Positions 15,727-24,877 of a stretch of 64,000 bases of DNA are shown one piece after another. Under the pieces are notes generated by a model that was not told the origin of the DNA, did no database searches, and was given only the letters and a program-made list of their open reading frames with translations. A program made the position numbers and the translations under genes. Position 1 is the first letter of the stretch. The number at the start of each line of letters is the position of its first letter. Origin of the DNA: [Clostridium] leptum DSM 753 (GTDB lineage: Bacteria; Bacillota; Clostridia; Oscillospirales; Acutalibacteraceae); assembly GCA_000154345.1 (NCBI GenBank), contig DS480345.1:124001-188000 (forward strand). The letters are read 5' to 3'.

Positions 15727-16356
15727 TTAAGCCTCTAACGCTGCCAGCGTTAAGCGGGTGGTGTCGGCGACTTCCTCCTGGCCATCTACTCTTTTCACGA
15801 CGCCTTGCTTTTTGTAATGGGCGATCAGGGGCTCTGTCTCTTTATGATAAACTTCCAGACGCGCCTTCACGGTGTCCGGATGGTCATCCTTGCGCTGAAT
15901 GAGGGTGCCGCCGCAAATGTCGCACACGCCCTCGGCCTTCGGCTTTTTGTAAAGCAGATGGTAGGTGGCGCCGCATTTTTCGCAGACACGGCGTCCGGAC
16001 ATTCTGGCGATGATCGCCTCGTCGGAGACTTCCAAGTCAATGACCTTGTCGATCTTCACCATTTTGTCCAGAGCCTCGGCCTGGGGAATGGTGCGGGGGA
16101 AGCCGTCCAGGACGTAACCGTTTTTGCAGTCGTCCTCCTGTAAACGCTCCTCGATGATGCCGATGACGACCTCATCGGGAACCAGCTTTCCCGCGTCCAT
16201 ATAAGCTTGGGCCTTTTTGCCCATCTCAGTGCCGTTCTTCAGCGCGGCACGGATAATATTACCCGTGGAAATTTGTGGAATGGAAAGATGCTTGCAGATT
16301 GCCTCCGCCTGGGTGCCTTTCCCAGCGCCGGGGGCTCCCAGCAGAATGATTTTCAT
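15727..16356 (-). CDS. adk: Adenylate kinase
   Basis: A 209-residue enzyme interconverting AMP, ADP and ATP. The P-loop is GAPGAGKGT (residues 7-15), followed by ISTGNIIRAA and DGFPRTIPQAE. The lid carries a four-cysteine zinc site (CEKCG ... CDICGG), the form typical of Gram-positive bacteria. Confidence 0.98.
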   Translation of the reverse strand: MKIILLGAPGAGKGTQAEAICKHLSIPQISTGNIIRAALKNGTEMGKKAQAYMDAGKLVPDEVVIGIIEERLQEDDCKNGYVLDGFPRTIPQAEALDKMVKIDKVIDLEVSDEAIIARMSGRRVCEKCGATYHLLYKKPKAEGVCDICGGTLIQRKDDHPDTVKARLEVYHKETEPLIAHYKKQGVVKRVDGQEEVADTTRLTLAALEA

Positions 16357-16381
16357 AATAACGACTCCTTCCTAAACCGCA

Positions 16382-17713
16382 TTAATCCAGGAATCCTTTG
16401 TAATGACGCATCATCATCTGAGATTCCATCTGCTTCATGGTATCCAGCGCTACGCCTACCAAAATGATGACGGAGGTTCCGCCCATCATCAGGTTGTGCA
16501 TTCCGGTGAAAGCGCTGAACGCAATGGGCAGCAAGGCGATGACCGCCAGGAACAAAGCGCCGATCAATGTAATCTTTGACAGAATTTTCTGAATATAATC
16601 AGAAGTAGGCTTTCCGGGACGAATTCCGGGAATCGTGCCGTTGTTCTGACGAAGATTATTGGCCATTTCAATGGGATTATACTGAATCGCCACATAGAAA
16701 TAAGCGAACATCAAAATCAGCAGGAAGTAAATTAACGCGTACACCCAGCCGGTGGTGGAAAGAGCGTCCAACACGGTTTTCCAGAAGCCTGTCGGAGTTA
16801 CAAACAGCTGGATGGTGGATGGAATGGTTAAAATAGAGCTTGCGAAGATGATCGGCATAACGCCGGACATATTGACCTTAATGGGAAGATGGGTGGACTG
16901 GCCGCCGTACATCTTTCTGCCGACAACCCGTTTCGCGTACTGCACCGGGATTCTTCTCTCCGCGTCGTTCATGAATACGATGACCCAGATAATGGCCAGG
17001 AAGATGATGACGAACAGCGGTACGAAGAAGTAATACTGGCCGAAAGAATCGGGAGCCTGCCATGCGGCTTGGAGAGCCTGCACCAGAATGTTGACCGTAT
17101 CGGGCAGTCTCGCCACGATACCTGCGAACAGCAGAATGGAAATACCATTGCCAATGCCCTTCTGGTTGATCTGCTCGCCCAGCCACATCATCATAGCGGT
17201 ACCGGCGGTGAACACCAGCACGATGACGATTGCGGTAAATACGCCCGCGGCGCCCTCAGTATAGGTGACGATCGGCGTTCCCTCATAGCTGCTGCCCCGC
17301 AGGTACAGATAGTAGGCCAAGCCCTGTACCAGACCAAGGACAACCGCGACATAGCGGGTAATGGCGCCGATCTTTTTCCGGCCCTCCTCCCCTTCCTTGG
17401 CCATTCTCTCTAACGGAGGAATCGCCACGGTCAGCAGCTGCATAATAATGGAGCTGTTGATGTAGGGAGTTACCGACATGGCGAACAGGGTCGCTTGGGC
17501 GAAAGCGCCGCCGGATAAGGTGTTCAAATACGCAAACGCGTTGGCGCTGGAGCTGTCGGTCACAAAGCCCATCAGGCCGGCCAGCGCTTCCATGTTCAGG
17601 AAGGGGGCCGGCATATTGGCGCCGATTCGGAAAACAATGATCACCAACAGGGTGAACAGGATCTTTTTTCTTAAGTCCGGGATTTTCCAGGCGTTCTGCA
17701 TTGTTTTGAACAA
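16382..17713 (-). CDS. secY: Protein translocase subunit SecY
   Basis: A 443-residue channel protein with ten membrane helices, beginning MFKTMQNAWKIPDLRKKILFT. The start is a TTG at 17713, eight bases after GAGGTG, and the family N-terminus favours it over the ATG four codons later. It forms the general secretion pore with SecE and SecG. It is separated from rplO by a single base, so the two are probably translationally coupled. Confidence 0.97.
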   Translation of the reverse strand: MFKTMQNAWKIPDLRKKILFTLLVIIVFRIGANMPAPFLNMEALAGLMGFVTDSSSANAFAYLNTLSGGAFAQATLFAMSVTPYINSSIIMQLLTVAIPPLERMAKEGEEGRKKIGAITRYVAVVLGLVQGLAYYLYLRGSSYEGTPIVTYTEGAAGVFTAIVIVLVFTAGTAMMMWLGEQINQKGIGNGISILLFAGIVARLPDTVNILVQALQAAWQAPDSFGQYYFFVPLFVIIFLAIIWVIVFMNDAERRIPVQYAKRVVGRKMYGGQSTHLPIKVNMSGVMPIIFASSILTIPSTIQLFVTPTGFWKTVLDALSTTGWVYALIYFLLILMFAYFYVAIQYNPIEMANNLRQNNGTIPGIRPGKPTSDYIQKILSKITLIGALFLAVIALLPIAFSAFTGMHNLMMGGTSVIILVGVALDTMKQMESQMMMRHYKGFLD

Positions 17714-17714
17714 C

Positions 17715-18155
17715 TCAGATCACCTCAGCCTTCCCGCCGGCCGCCTCGATCTTCTGCTTTGCAGCTTCAGAATAAGCGCTGACCTTAACCGTCAGGTTCT
17801 TGGTCAGTTGGCCGTTGCCGAGAATTTTAATGCCGTCGCAGGCCTTTTTCGCGATGCCAGCCTTGATAATGGCTTCATTATCAACTACTGCGCCGTCTTC
17901 AAATACATTCAGAGAGCCAACGTTGATGGCAACGATCTCCTTGGCGAAGATGTTGTTGAAGCCTCTCTTCGGAATACGCCTCTGCAGAGGCATCTGGCCG
18001 CCCTCGAAGCCGGGACGCATCCCTCTGCCCGCTCTGGCCTTTTGGCCCTTGTGGCCCTTGCCGGCAGTTTTGCCCTGGCCTGAGCCATGCCCTCTACCGA
18101 TGCGCTTGCTCTCTTTGGTGGAGCCTTCCGCCGGTGAAAGTTCATGCAGTTTCAT
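17715..18155 (-). CDS. rplO: 50S ribosomal protein L15
   Basis: A 146-residue protein beginning MKLHELSPAEGSTKESKRIGRG with the glycine-rich segment GHGSGQGKTAGKGHKGQKAR that threads into 23S rRNA. It lies directly upstream of secY. Confidence 0.98.
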   Translation of the reverse strand: MKLHELSPAEGSTKESKRIGRGHGSGQGKTAGKGHKGQKARAGRGMRPGFEGGQMPLQRRIPKRGFNNIFAKEIVAINVGSLNVFEDGAVVDNEAIIKAGIAKKACDGIKILGNGQLTKNLTVKVSAYSEAAKQKIEAAGGKAEVI

Positions 18156-18174
18156 TGGATTCGCACCTCCTTGC

Positions 18175-18354
18175 TTACGCTTCTGTTACCTCGATGAGGT
18201 GGATGATCTTTGCCACCTTGCCCTTTGTCTGCGGGTTATCCGGCTGAACGGTCTCGTCGCCGATCTTACGCAGACCCAAAGCCTGGGCGGTTGCAATCTG
18301 GTCCTTTTTGCTGCCGATCAGACTCTTGACCAGCTTTACCTTTAGCTGTGCCAT
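18175..18354 (-). CDS. rpmD: 50S ribosomal protein L30
   Basis: A 59-residue protein beginning MAQLKVKLVKSLIGSKKDQI and ending in HLIEVTEA. I read it directly from the minus strand; it starts after GGGGGTAGCAAT. It lies between rpsE and rplO in the standard spc order. Confidence 0.96.
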   Translation of the reverse strand: MAQLKVKLVKSLIGSKKDQIATAQALGLRKIGDETVQPDNPQTKGKVAKIIHLIEVTEA

Positions 18355-18370
18355 ATTGCTACCCCCTTAC

Positions 18371-18874
18371 TTATAAGATTTCTTTTACGGACTTGCCGCG
18401 GATCACCGCGACTTCCTCTGCGGTGCGCAGGCTCTTCAGGCCTTCCAAAGTGGCCCGCACCACGTTGCAGGGATTGTTGGAACGCAGGGCCTTGGTTCTG
18501 ATATCCTTGATACCAGCCGCCTCGACCACAGCACGCACCGGGCCGCCGGCGATCACGCCGGTACCGGGAGCGGCGGGCTTCATGAGAACCTTGCCGGCGT
18601 CGTAGATGCCGATGACCTCATGAGGAATGGTGGTTCCTCTCAGAGAAATCTTCACCAGGTTCTTCTTGGCGTCCTCGATTCCCTTGCGGATAGCGTCCGG
18701 AACCTCGCCGGCCTTGCCGATGCCGAAGCCCACGGTGCCCTTTTCGTCGCCAACCACAACCAAAGCGGCAAACTTAAAGATACGGCCGCCCTTTACAGTC
18801 TTAGATACACGGTTGATCGCGACTACGCGCTCTTTGTATTCGCTCTCAGTCGCTTTTGCGTCAAATCTAGCCAA
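18371..18874 (-). CDS. rpsE: 30S ribosomal protein S5
   Basis: A 167-residue protein with the N-terminal dsRBD-like S5 domain (EYKERVVAINRVSKTVKGGRI) and the C-terminal domain (GVIAGGPVRAVVEAAGIKDI). It contributes to decoding fidelity and helicase activity at the mRNA entry site. Confidence 0.98.
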   Translation of the reverse strand: MARFDAKATESEYKERVVAINRVSKTVKGGRIFKFAALVVVGDEKGTVGFGIGKAGEVPDAIRKGIEDAKKNLVKISLRGTTIPHEVIGIYDAGKVLMKPAAPGTGVIAGGPVRAVVEAAGIKDIRTKALRSNNPCNVVRATLEGLKSLRTAEEVAVIRGKSVKEIL

Positions 18875-18891
18875 AAGTATTCCTCCTTCTC

Positions 18892-19251
18892 TTAGAACTT
18901 GAGGCCGCCCTCACGGGCGCCTTCGGCCAGCTCTTTGACGCGGCCGTGGAAAATATAGCCGCCGCGGTCGAATACGACCTCGGAAATGCCCTTTTCAGCG
19001 GCACGTTTGGCAATGAGCTCGCCAACCTTCTTCGCGGCTTCCTTGTTTCCGCCGTTTCCATCAAATTCCTTGTCCAGCGTTGAGGCCGCCGCCAGGGTTA
19101 CACCCTTAACGTCGTCGATCAACTGGGCGTAGATGTGATTGGTGGAGCGGAAAACGTTCAGGCGCGGACGCGCCGCGGTGCCGCTGATCTTACCGCGCAC
19201 TCTTTTATGGCGGTGTAATCTAGCTTTATTGGTATCAGCCTTATTCACCAT
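18892..19251 (-). CDS. rplR: 50S ribosomal protein L18
   Basis: A 119-residue 5S rRNA-binding protein with the typical RLHRHKRVRGKISGTAARPR start and FDRGGYIFHGRVKELAEGAREGG end. Confidence 0.98.
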   Translation of the reverse strand: MVNKADTNKARLHRHKRVRGKISGTAARPRLNVFRSTNHIYAQLIDDVKGVTLAAASTLDKEFDGNGGNKEAAKKVGELIAKRAAEKGISEVVFDRGGYIFHGRVKELAEGAREGGLKF

Positions 19252-19270
19252 CGTTGATTCACTCCTTTAA

Positions 19271-19819
19271 TTACTTCTTGCCGCCCTTACCGGCCTTACC
19301 TTCCTTGCGGCGGATGACCTCGTCAACATACTTGATGCCCTTGCCCTTATAAGGCTCCGGCGGACGCTTCTCGCGGACCTCCGCGGCGAACTGTCCGACC
19401 TTCTGCTTGTCGGCGCCATGAATGATGATCTTGTTCGGGCCCGGTACCTCAATGGTAATATCGTCTGTTTCAGACATGGTTACCTGATGAGAGTACCCCA
19501 GGTTCATCACAAGGTTTTTGCCTTGCTTCTGCACACGGTAGCCTACGCCGTTAACCTCCAGCTCCTTCTTGTAGCCCTCGGTAACGCCCACGATCATATT
19601 GTGGATCAGGGTGCGGGTCAAGCCGTGCAGGCTGCGGTTCTCCTTCTCGTCATTAGGACGGGTGACCAGAACCTCGCTGCCCTCGACCTTAACGGTCATG
19701 TTGGGATGAACCTTTTGGGTCAAAGTAGCCTTGGGGCCTTTGACCGTTACAACACCGTCGCTCACCTTTACGTCAACGCCGGCGGGAATATTTATAGGTT
19801 TTCTTCCAATTCGAGACAT
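19271..19819 (-). CDS. rplF: 50S ribosomal protein L6
   Basis: A 182-residue protein starting MSRIGRKPINIPAGVDVKV, with the two repeated L6 domains and the conserved RPPEPYKGKGIKY motif near the end. Confidence 0.98.
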   Translation of the reverse strand: MSRIGRKPINIPAGVDVKVSDGVVTVKGPKATLTQKVHPNMTVKVEGSEVLVTRPNDEKENRSLHGLTRTLIHNMIVGVTEGYKKELEVNGVGYRVQKQGKNLVMNLGYSHQVTMSETDDITIEVPGPNKIIIHGADKQKVGQFAAEVREKRPPEPYKGKGIKYVDEVIRRKEGKAGKGGKK

Positions 19820-19831
19820 ATCAACACCTCC

Positions 19832-20230
19832 TTACCAAATAAATGCAAGGATTTCGCCGCCTACATTCTCCTTACGGGCCTGACGGTCGGTCATAACGCC
19901 CTTGGAAGTGGAAACGATCGCGATGCCCAGGCCCTTTAATACCTTAGGCATATCCTCTACGCTGCTGTAAATTCTCAGGCCGGGCTTGGAAACCCTGCGA
20001 AGGCCGGTGATGACCGGGGTCTTTCCCTCGCCGTATTTCAAGGTTGCCCGGATCATGCCCTGCTTGCCATCCTCGATGACGGTAAAGCTCTTTACATAGC
20101 CCTCGTCCACCAGAATCTGCATAATCGCTTTCTTCATGTTGGAAGCCGGGATATCAACAGTTTCATGCTTGGCGGAACTCGCGTTGCGGATTCTCGTCAG
20201 CAAATCTGCGATAGAATCAGTAATTTGCAC
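19832..20230 (-). CDS. rpsH: 30S ribosomal protein S8
   Basis: A 132-residue protein starting MQITDSIADLLTRIRNAS and ending in GGEILAFIW, as is typical of S8. It binds the central domain of 16S rRNA and represses the spc operon in some bacteria. Confidence 0.98.
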   Translation of the reverse strand: MQITDSIADLLTRIRNASSAKHETVDIPASNMKKAIMQILVDEGYVKSFTVIEDGKQGMIRATLKYGEGKTPVITGLRRVSKPGLRIYSSVEDMPKVLKGLGIAIVSTSKGVMTDRQARKENVGGEILAFIW

Positions 20231-20255
20231 TGCCGTTTACCTCCTTTGCTCTTGC

Positions 20256-20441
20256 TTACCAGCTGGCTTTTTTCACGCCCGGAATCTCGCCCTTATAGGC
20301 AAGCTCCCTGAAGCAGATACGGCAAATTCCGAATTTGCGAAGGTAGGCATGCGGCCTGCCACAGATTTTGCATCTGTTGTATTCGCGGGAAGAATACTTC
20401 GCCGGTCTTTGCTGCTTGATTTTCATAGATGTTTTGGCCAC
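20256..20441 (-). CDS. rpsN: 30S ribosomal protein S14, zinc type
   Basis: A 61-residue zinc-form S14 with two Cys pairs, CKIC and CRIC (residues ~24-43), and the typical LAYKGEIPGVKKASW end. The zinc form at the spc locus is usual for Firmicutes. Confidence 0.98.
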   Translation of the reverse strand: MAKTSMKIKQQRPAKYSSREYNRCKICGRPHAYLRKFGICRICFRELAYKGEIPGVKKASW

Positions 20442-20453
20442 AACAATCCCTCC

Positions 20454-20993
20454 TTATTTCGCAAACGGAGCGCCCATCAAGGAAAGCAGCTCGCGGGCCT
20501 CTTCGTCGTTGTTTGCGGTGGTTACGAAACAAATGTCCATTCCGCGAACCTTATCGATCTTATCGTAATCGATCTCAGGGAAGATCAACTGCTCCTTAAT
20601 GCCCATGTTGTAGTTGCCACGGCCATCGAAAGAGTTGGGGTTGATGCCTCTGAAGTCTCTTACACGGGGCAGAGCCACGTTGAACAGCCTGTCAAGGAAC
20701 TCGTACATCCGGTCGCCTCTCAGGGTAACCTTCACGCCGATATTCATTCCCTCACGGAGCTTAAAGTTCGCAACGGACTTTCTGGCCTTGCAGACCACCG
20801 GCTTCTGGCCGGTAATAGCGGCAAGATCGGTAGTGATGGCGTCGATCACCTTGGCGTTGTCCTTGGCCTCGCCGGCGCCGACGTTGATTACGATCTTATC
20901 CAGCTTCGGGATCTGCATGACGCTCTTATAAGAAAACTTTTTCATCAAAGCGGGAGCTACGTCCTGCTTGTAGTAATCCTTAAGTCTAGCCAT
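20454..20993 (-). CDS. rplE: 50S ribosomal protein L5
   Basis: A 179-residue protein starting MARLKDYYKQDVAPALMKKF, with the conserved RVRDFRGINPNSFDGRGNY segment. It binds 5S rRNA and contacts P-site tRNA. Confidence 0.98.
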   Translation of the reverse strand: MARLKDYYKQDVAPALMKKFSYKSVMQIPKLDKIVINVGAGEAKDNAKVIDAITTDLAAITGQKPVVCKARKSVANFKLREGMNIGVKVTLRGDRMYEFLDRLFNVALPRVRDFRGINPNSFDGRGNYNMGIKEQLIFPEIDYDKIDKVRGMDICFVTTANNDEEARELLSLMGAPFAK

Positions 20994-21005
20994 CTTTTAT
21001 CCTCC

Positions 21006-21326
21006 TTACAGCGACTCGCCGCATTTTTTGCAAATGCGTTCCTTAGTGCCGTCCTCATAGATCTTATGGGCGACACGGGTGGGCTTGCCGCAGCGGGGGC
21101 AAACGATCTGGACCTTGGAAGCGTACATGGCGCCCTCGGCCTTTACAATGCCGCCGGTTTCACCCATTCTGCGGGGCTTCATGTGCTTGGATACCATGTT
21201 GATCTTTTCCACGATGACCTTGCCCTCTTTGGGGCTGACAGCCATTACCTTGCCTTTTTTGCCGCGCTCCTTGCCGCTTAACACGACTACGGTGTCACCC
21301 GTTTTTACATGAACCTTATTAATCAT
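21006..21326 (-). CDS. rplX: 50S ribosomal protein L24
   Basis: A 106-residue protein with an N-terminal KOW motif (VKTGDTVVVLSGKERGKKGKV) and a C-terminal four-cysteine knuckle (CPRCGK ... CKKCG). It is an assembly initiator of the large subunit. Confidence 0.98.
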   Translation of the reverse strand: MINKVHVKTGDTVVVLSGKERGKKGKVMAVSPKEGKVIVEKINMVSKHMKPRRMGETGGIVKAEGAMYASKVQIVCPRCGKPTRVAHKIYEDGTKERICKKCGESL

Positions 21327-21341
21327 CAGTGAGCACCTCCA

Positions 21342-21710
21342 TTAAAGCACTTCGGGCGCAAGGCTCAAAATTTTGAGGTAATCCTTATCGCGCAGTTCTC
21401 TCGCCACCGGCCCGAAAATACGGGTGCCGCGAGGGTTCTTGTCGTCACGGATAATGACGGCCGCGTTCTCATCGAAGCGGATGTAGGTGCCGTCATCACG
21501 GCGAACGCCTTTTGCGGAGCGGACGATGACCGCCTTGACCACGTCGCCTTTTTTTACCACGCCGCCGGGTGCTGCTTTTTTCACGGAAGCTACCACCACG
21601 TCGCCGATATTTGCATACCTTCTGCGAGTGCCGCCCAGAACGCGAATGCACATAAGCTCCTTCGCGCCGGTGTTATCGGCAACTTTGAGGTAAGTCTGCT
21701 GCTGTATCAC
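21342..21710 (-). CDS. rplN: 50S ribosomal protein L14
   Basis: A 122-residue protein starting MIQQQTYLKVADNTGAKEL, one of the most conserved L14 sequences, of standard length. A 73-base gap with a small hairpin (TGGCTG with CAGCCA, about 21738-21764) separates it from rpsQ upstream. Confidence 0.98.
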   Translation of the reverse strand: MIQQQTYLKVADNTGAKELMCIRVLGGTRRRYANIGDVVVASVKKAAPGGVVKKGDVVKAVIVRSAKGVRRDDGTYIRFDENAAVIIRDDKNPRGTRIFGPVARELRDKDYLKILSLAPEVL

Positions 21711-21783
21711 AGTGCGTTCCTCCTATTCAAGTTTATTGGCTGGGGGCCTTACCCCTTCAGCCAGCAAAACACTCCTGAGCGGA

Positions 21784-22041
21784 TTATTTCGCTTTTTCAA
21801 TGATCTCTACGAGACGCCATCTCTTATCCTTGGAAAGGGGACGGGTCTCCATCACGCGCACGCGGTCGCCGATGTTGCACTCGTTGTTTTCGTCATGCGC
21901 CTTCAGCTTCACCGTACGCTTGATGATCTTTTTGTAAAGGGGATGCTTTACGCTGTCCTCAATGGCGACAACGATGGTCTTATCCATTTTGTTGCTGACC
22001 ACCTTGCCAACATTGGTTTTTCTCATATTTCTTTCGCTCAC
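21784..22041 (-). CDS. rpsQ: 30S ribosomal protein S17
   Basis: An 85-residue OB-fold protein with KTNVGKVVSNKMDKTIVVA and the RVMETRPLSKDKRWRLVEI end typical of S17. Confidence 0.98.
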   Translation of the reverse strand: MSERNMRKTNVGKVVSNKMDKTIVVAIEDSVKHPLYKKIIKRTVKLKAHDENNECNIGDRVRVMETRPLSKDKRWRLVEIIEKAK

Positions 22042-22060
22042 GGCTTAATCCTCCCTTCCC

Positions 22061-22267
22061 TTACGCCTTAGCGCTGTCGTTCAGTTCCATCTGGCGAAGA
22101 ACGGTTTTCACTCTTGCGATGTCCTTCTTAACAGCACTGATGCGCATCGGGTTGTCGAGCTGATTAATGGCAAGCTGGAAACGCAGGTTGAAAAGTTCAG
22201 CTTTCAGGTCTTTGAGCTTGCTTTCCAGTTCTGCGGCGCTTAATTCTCTAATCTCTGAGGCCTTCAT
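22061..22267 (-). CDS. rpmC: 50S ribosomal protein L29
   Basis: A 68-residue helical hairpin protein (MKASEIRELSAAELESKLKD). Its start overlaps the rplP stop by one base, so translation is probably coupled. Confidence 0.97.
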   Translation of the reverse strand: MKASEIRELSAAELESKLKDLKAELFNLRFQLAINQLDNPMRISAVKKDIARVKTVLRQMELNDSAKA

Positions 22268-22692
22268 TACTGCTCAACCTCCGTTTCTTCCTTTTTCACG
22301 AACTTGCATTTAATCGGCAGCTTGTTGGCAGCCAGTCTCATAGCCTCCCGGGCGGTTTCCTCAGCGATTCCGCCGATCTCGAACATCACTCTGCCGGGCT
22401 TAACCACGGCCACCCAGTACTCGGGAGAGCCTTTACCGGAACCCATTCGGGTTTCAGCGGGCTTTTCGGTGATGGGCTTGTCGGGGAAAATCTTGATCCA
22501 AACCTGTCCGAAACGCTTGGTATAACGGGTCATGGCCACACGGGCGGCCTCGATCTGATTCGAGGTGATCCACGCCGGCTCCAGGGCCTGCAGGCCAAAC
22601 TGGCCGTAAGTTACTTTGTTACCCCGCATCGCCTTACCGGTCAAACGGCCTCTGTGGACTCTGCGGTATTTTACACGCTTGGGCAACAGCAT
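22267..22692 (-). CDS. rplP: 50S ribosomal protein L16
   Basis: A 141-residue protein starting MLLPKRVKYRRVHRGRLTGK, with GSGKGSPEYWVAVVKPGRV. It helps shape the A-site tRNA binding region. It overlaps both rpsC and rpmC by one base. Confidence 0.98.
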   Translation of the reverse strand: MLLPKRVKYRRVHRGRLTGKAMRGNKVTYGQFGLQALEPAWITSNQIEAARVAMTRYTKRFGQVWIKIFPDKPITEKPAETRMGSGKGSPEYWVAVVKPGRVMFEIGGIAEETAREAMRLAANKLPIKCKFVKKEETEVEQ

Positions 22693-23363
22693 TACTTATT
22701 GCCTCCTTCCCTGCGGGCACGGGGACGGCCGGCGTTCTGGAGCACTTCGCCCCGGTACAGCCAAACCTTTACGCCGATGCGGCCGTAGGTGGTGGCAGCC
22801 TCGGCAAAGCCGTAATCGATGTCCGCTCTGATGGTCTGCAGCGGAATAGTACCCTCGTGGTACTGTTCGGTTCTGGCGATTTCAGCGCCGCCCAAACGTC
22901 CGCCGACTTGTGTCTTGATTCCCTTGGCGCCGAATCTCATAGCGCGGCCGATGGCCTGCTTCATGGCGCGGCGGAAGGAAATTCTCTTTTCCAGCTGCTG
23001 GGCGATATTTTCAGCAACCAGCTGGGCGTTCAAATCGGGAGATTTGACCTCCACGATATTGATGGCGACCGGCTTGTTCAGAATCTTTTCGCACTCCAAA
23101 CGCAGCTTTTCGATTTCAGCGCCGCCCTTGCCGATGACCATACCAGGCTTCGCGCAGTGGATATGGATACGGACTTTGGAAGCGTCGCGTTCAATTTCGA
23201 TCTTCGGCACTCCGGCTCCGTAGAGCTTTTTCTTCAGGTGCTTGCGCAGGTTATAGTCCTCGACGAGGGTATCGCCGAAATCCTTATCCTTGGCAAACCA
23301 GCGGGAGTCCCAATCTTTGATTACGCCCACACGGAGACCGTGGGGATTTACTTTCTGGCCCAT
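22692..23363 (-). CDS. rpsC: 30S ribosomal protein S3
   Basis: A 223-residue protein with MGQKVNPHGLRVGVIKDWDS, a KH type-II domain (GMVIGKGGAEIEKLR) and the C-terminal S3 domain (GRLGGAEIARTEQYHEGTIP). It lies at the mRNA entry channel. Confidence 0.98.
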   Translation of the reverse strand: MGQKVNPHGLRVGVIKDWDSRWFAKDKDFGDTLVEDYNLRKHLKKKLYGAGVPKIEIERDASKVRIHIHCAKPGMVIGKGGAEIEKLRLECEKILNKPVAINIVEVKSPDLNAQLVAENIAQQLEKRISFRRAMKQAIGRAMRFGAKGIKTQVGGRLGGAEIARTEQYHEGTIPLQTIRADIDYGFAEAATTYGRIGVKVWLYRGEVLQNAGRPRARREGGNK

Positions 23364-23389
23364 ACTATCAGTTTACCTCCTCTACTGCG

Positions 23390-23725
23390 TTATTCTTGTT
23401 CCTTGAGCACGAGGGTGACGTGCGAGGTCTTCTTGTCGATGCGGAATGCGCGACCCTGCGCTCTGGGACGAATGCGCTTGAGGATCGGGCCCTGGGACAC
23501 ATGGCACTCGGCCACGTATAACCGGGAAACGTCCATATTGTGGTTGTTCTCAGCATTGGCGATTGCCGACTTGAGCAACTTCTCGAGGTCCTCACAGGCG
23601 GCCTTCGGGGTATGCTTCAGGACAGCCATTGCATAATCAACCGGCTTGTTGCGGATCAGATCCAGCACAACCGATACTTTTCTGGGAGAAATACGGGCGT
23701 ATTTCAAATAAGCCCTTGCTTCCAT
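23390..23725 (-). CDS. rplV: 50S ribosomal protein L22
   Basis: A 111-residue protein starting MEARAYLKYARISPRKVSVV. The ATG at 23725 follows AAGGAG by nine or ten bases; a GTG three codons earlier overlaps that site and is rejected. The extended loop lines the exit tunnel and is a known macrolide-resistance site. Confidence 0.97.
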   Translation of the reverse strand: MEARAYLKYARISPRKVSVVLDLIRNKPVDYAMAVLKHTPKAACEDLEKLLKSAIANAENNHNMDVSRLYVAECHVSQGPILKRIRPRAQGRAFRIDKKTSHVTLVLKEQE

Positions 23726-23746
23726 GCGATACACTCCTTTCGGCCG

Positions 23747-24019
23747 TTATTTCGTTGTTTTCGCGCCGGCGTGGCCTCTGAAGGTTCTGGTGGGGGCGAA
23801 CTCGCCCAGCTTGTGGCCGACCATATCTTCAGTAACATACACCGGGACGTGCTTGCGGCCGTCGTGGACCGCAAAGGTGTGACCGACGAAATCCGGGAAG
23901 ATGGTAGAGCTTCTGCTCCAGGTCTTCACGATTTTCTTTTCGCCTGTCTTATTCATTTCCTGAACCCTTTTGAGCAGCACAGGCTGTACAAAAGGACCCT
24001 TCTTAACGCTTCTGCCCAT
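23747..24019 (-). CDS. rpsS: 30S ribosomal protein S19
   Basis: A 90-residue protein starting MGRSVKKGPFVQPVLLKRV, with HVPVYVTEDMVGHKLGEFAP. It lies in the head of the small subunit. Confidence 0.98.
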   Translation of the reverse strand: MGRSVKKGPFVQPVLLKRVQEMNKTGEKKIVKTWSRSSTIFPDFVGHTFAVHDGRKHVPVYVTEDMVGHKLGEFAPTRTFRGHAGAKTTK

Positions 24020-24043
24020 TATTTAAGCTCCTTTCCGTACGCC

Positions 24044-24877
24044 TTATTTACCATTTCTGCGTCTCACGATAAACTTATCGGAGCGGTTATGGTGCGCTCT
24101 GGTCTTATATCCAAGAGCGGGCTTGCCCCAGGGGGTAACCGGTCCCGGACGTCCAACAGGGGATTTACCTTCACCACCGCCGTGGGGGTGGTCGTTGGGG
24201 TTCATAACAGAACCGCGGACGGTAGGTCTCCAGCCCATGTTGCGCTTTCTGCCGGCCTTGCCGATTTTCACGTTCTCGTGGTCCACGTTGCCTACCTGGC
24301 CGATGGTGGCCATGCAGTTTACGGGAACGTTTCTCAGCTCGCCGGAAGGCAGTCTCAGAAGAGCCATGTTGTTTTCCTTGGCCATCAGCTGGGCCATGTT
24401 GCCGGCGGCCCGGGCCAACTGGGCGCCCTTGCCGGGATACAGCTCAACGTTGTGAATGAAGGTACCGGTGGGGATATTGGCCAGCGGCAGAGCGTTGCCG
24501 GGCTTGATATCCGCAGAGGGGCTGGCGACTACCGTGTCGCCGACCTTCAGGCCGTTGGGGGCGATGATATATCTTTTCTCGCCGTCCTGATACTCGATCA
24601 GGGCGATGAAAGCGGAACGGTTAGGATCGTATTCCAGGGTCTTGACCGTTCCCGGTACGTCAAACTTCTGACGCTTGAAATCGATGATGCGGTATTTTCT
24701 ACGGTTTCCGCCGCCTCTGTGGCGGACGGTGATTCTGCCGTAGCTGTTACGTCCGGACTTCTTGTTCAAAGGAGCCAGCAGGCTTTTTTCCGGGGCTACC
24801 TTGGAAAGGCCGGAGTAATCCGTAACCGACATATTGCGCCGGGAGGGCGTAGTCGGCTTATAATTGATGATAGGCAT
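24044..24877 (-). CDS. rplB: 50S ribosomal protein L2
   Basis: A 277-residue protein with the conserved NPNDHPHGGGEGKSPVGRPG loop near the peptidyl transferase centre. It is preceded by an unusually long 189-base structured spacer. Confidence 0.98.
   Translation of the reverse strand: MPIINYKPTTPSRRNMSVTDYSGLSKVAPEKSLLAPLNKKSGRNSYGRITVRHRGGGNRRKYRIIDFKRQKFDVPGTVKTLEYDPNRSAFIALIEYQDGEKRYIIAPNGLKVGDTVVASPSADIKPGNALPLANIPTGTFIHNVELYPGKGAQLARAAGNMAQLMAKENNMALLRLPSGELRNVPVNCMATIGQVGNVDHENVKIGKAGRKRNMGWRPTVRGSVMNPNDHPHGGGEGKSPVGRPGPVTPWGKPALGYKTRAHHNRSDKFIVRRRNGK

Noticed and set aside
20136..21281. A 381-codon plus-strand frame opposite rpsN, rplE and rplX
   Set aside because: Antisense of ribosomal genes, kept open by their codon bias.
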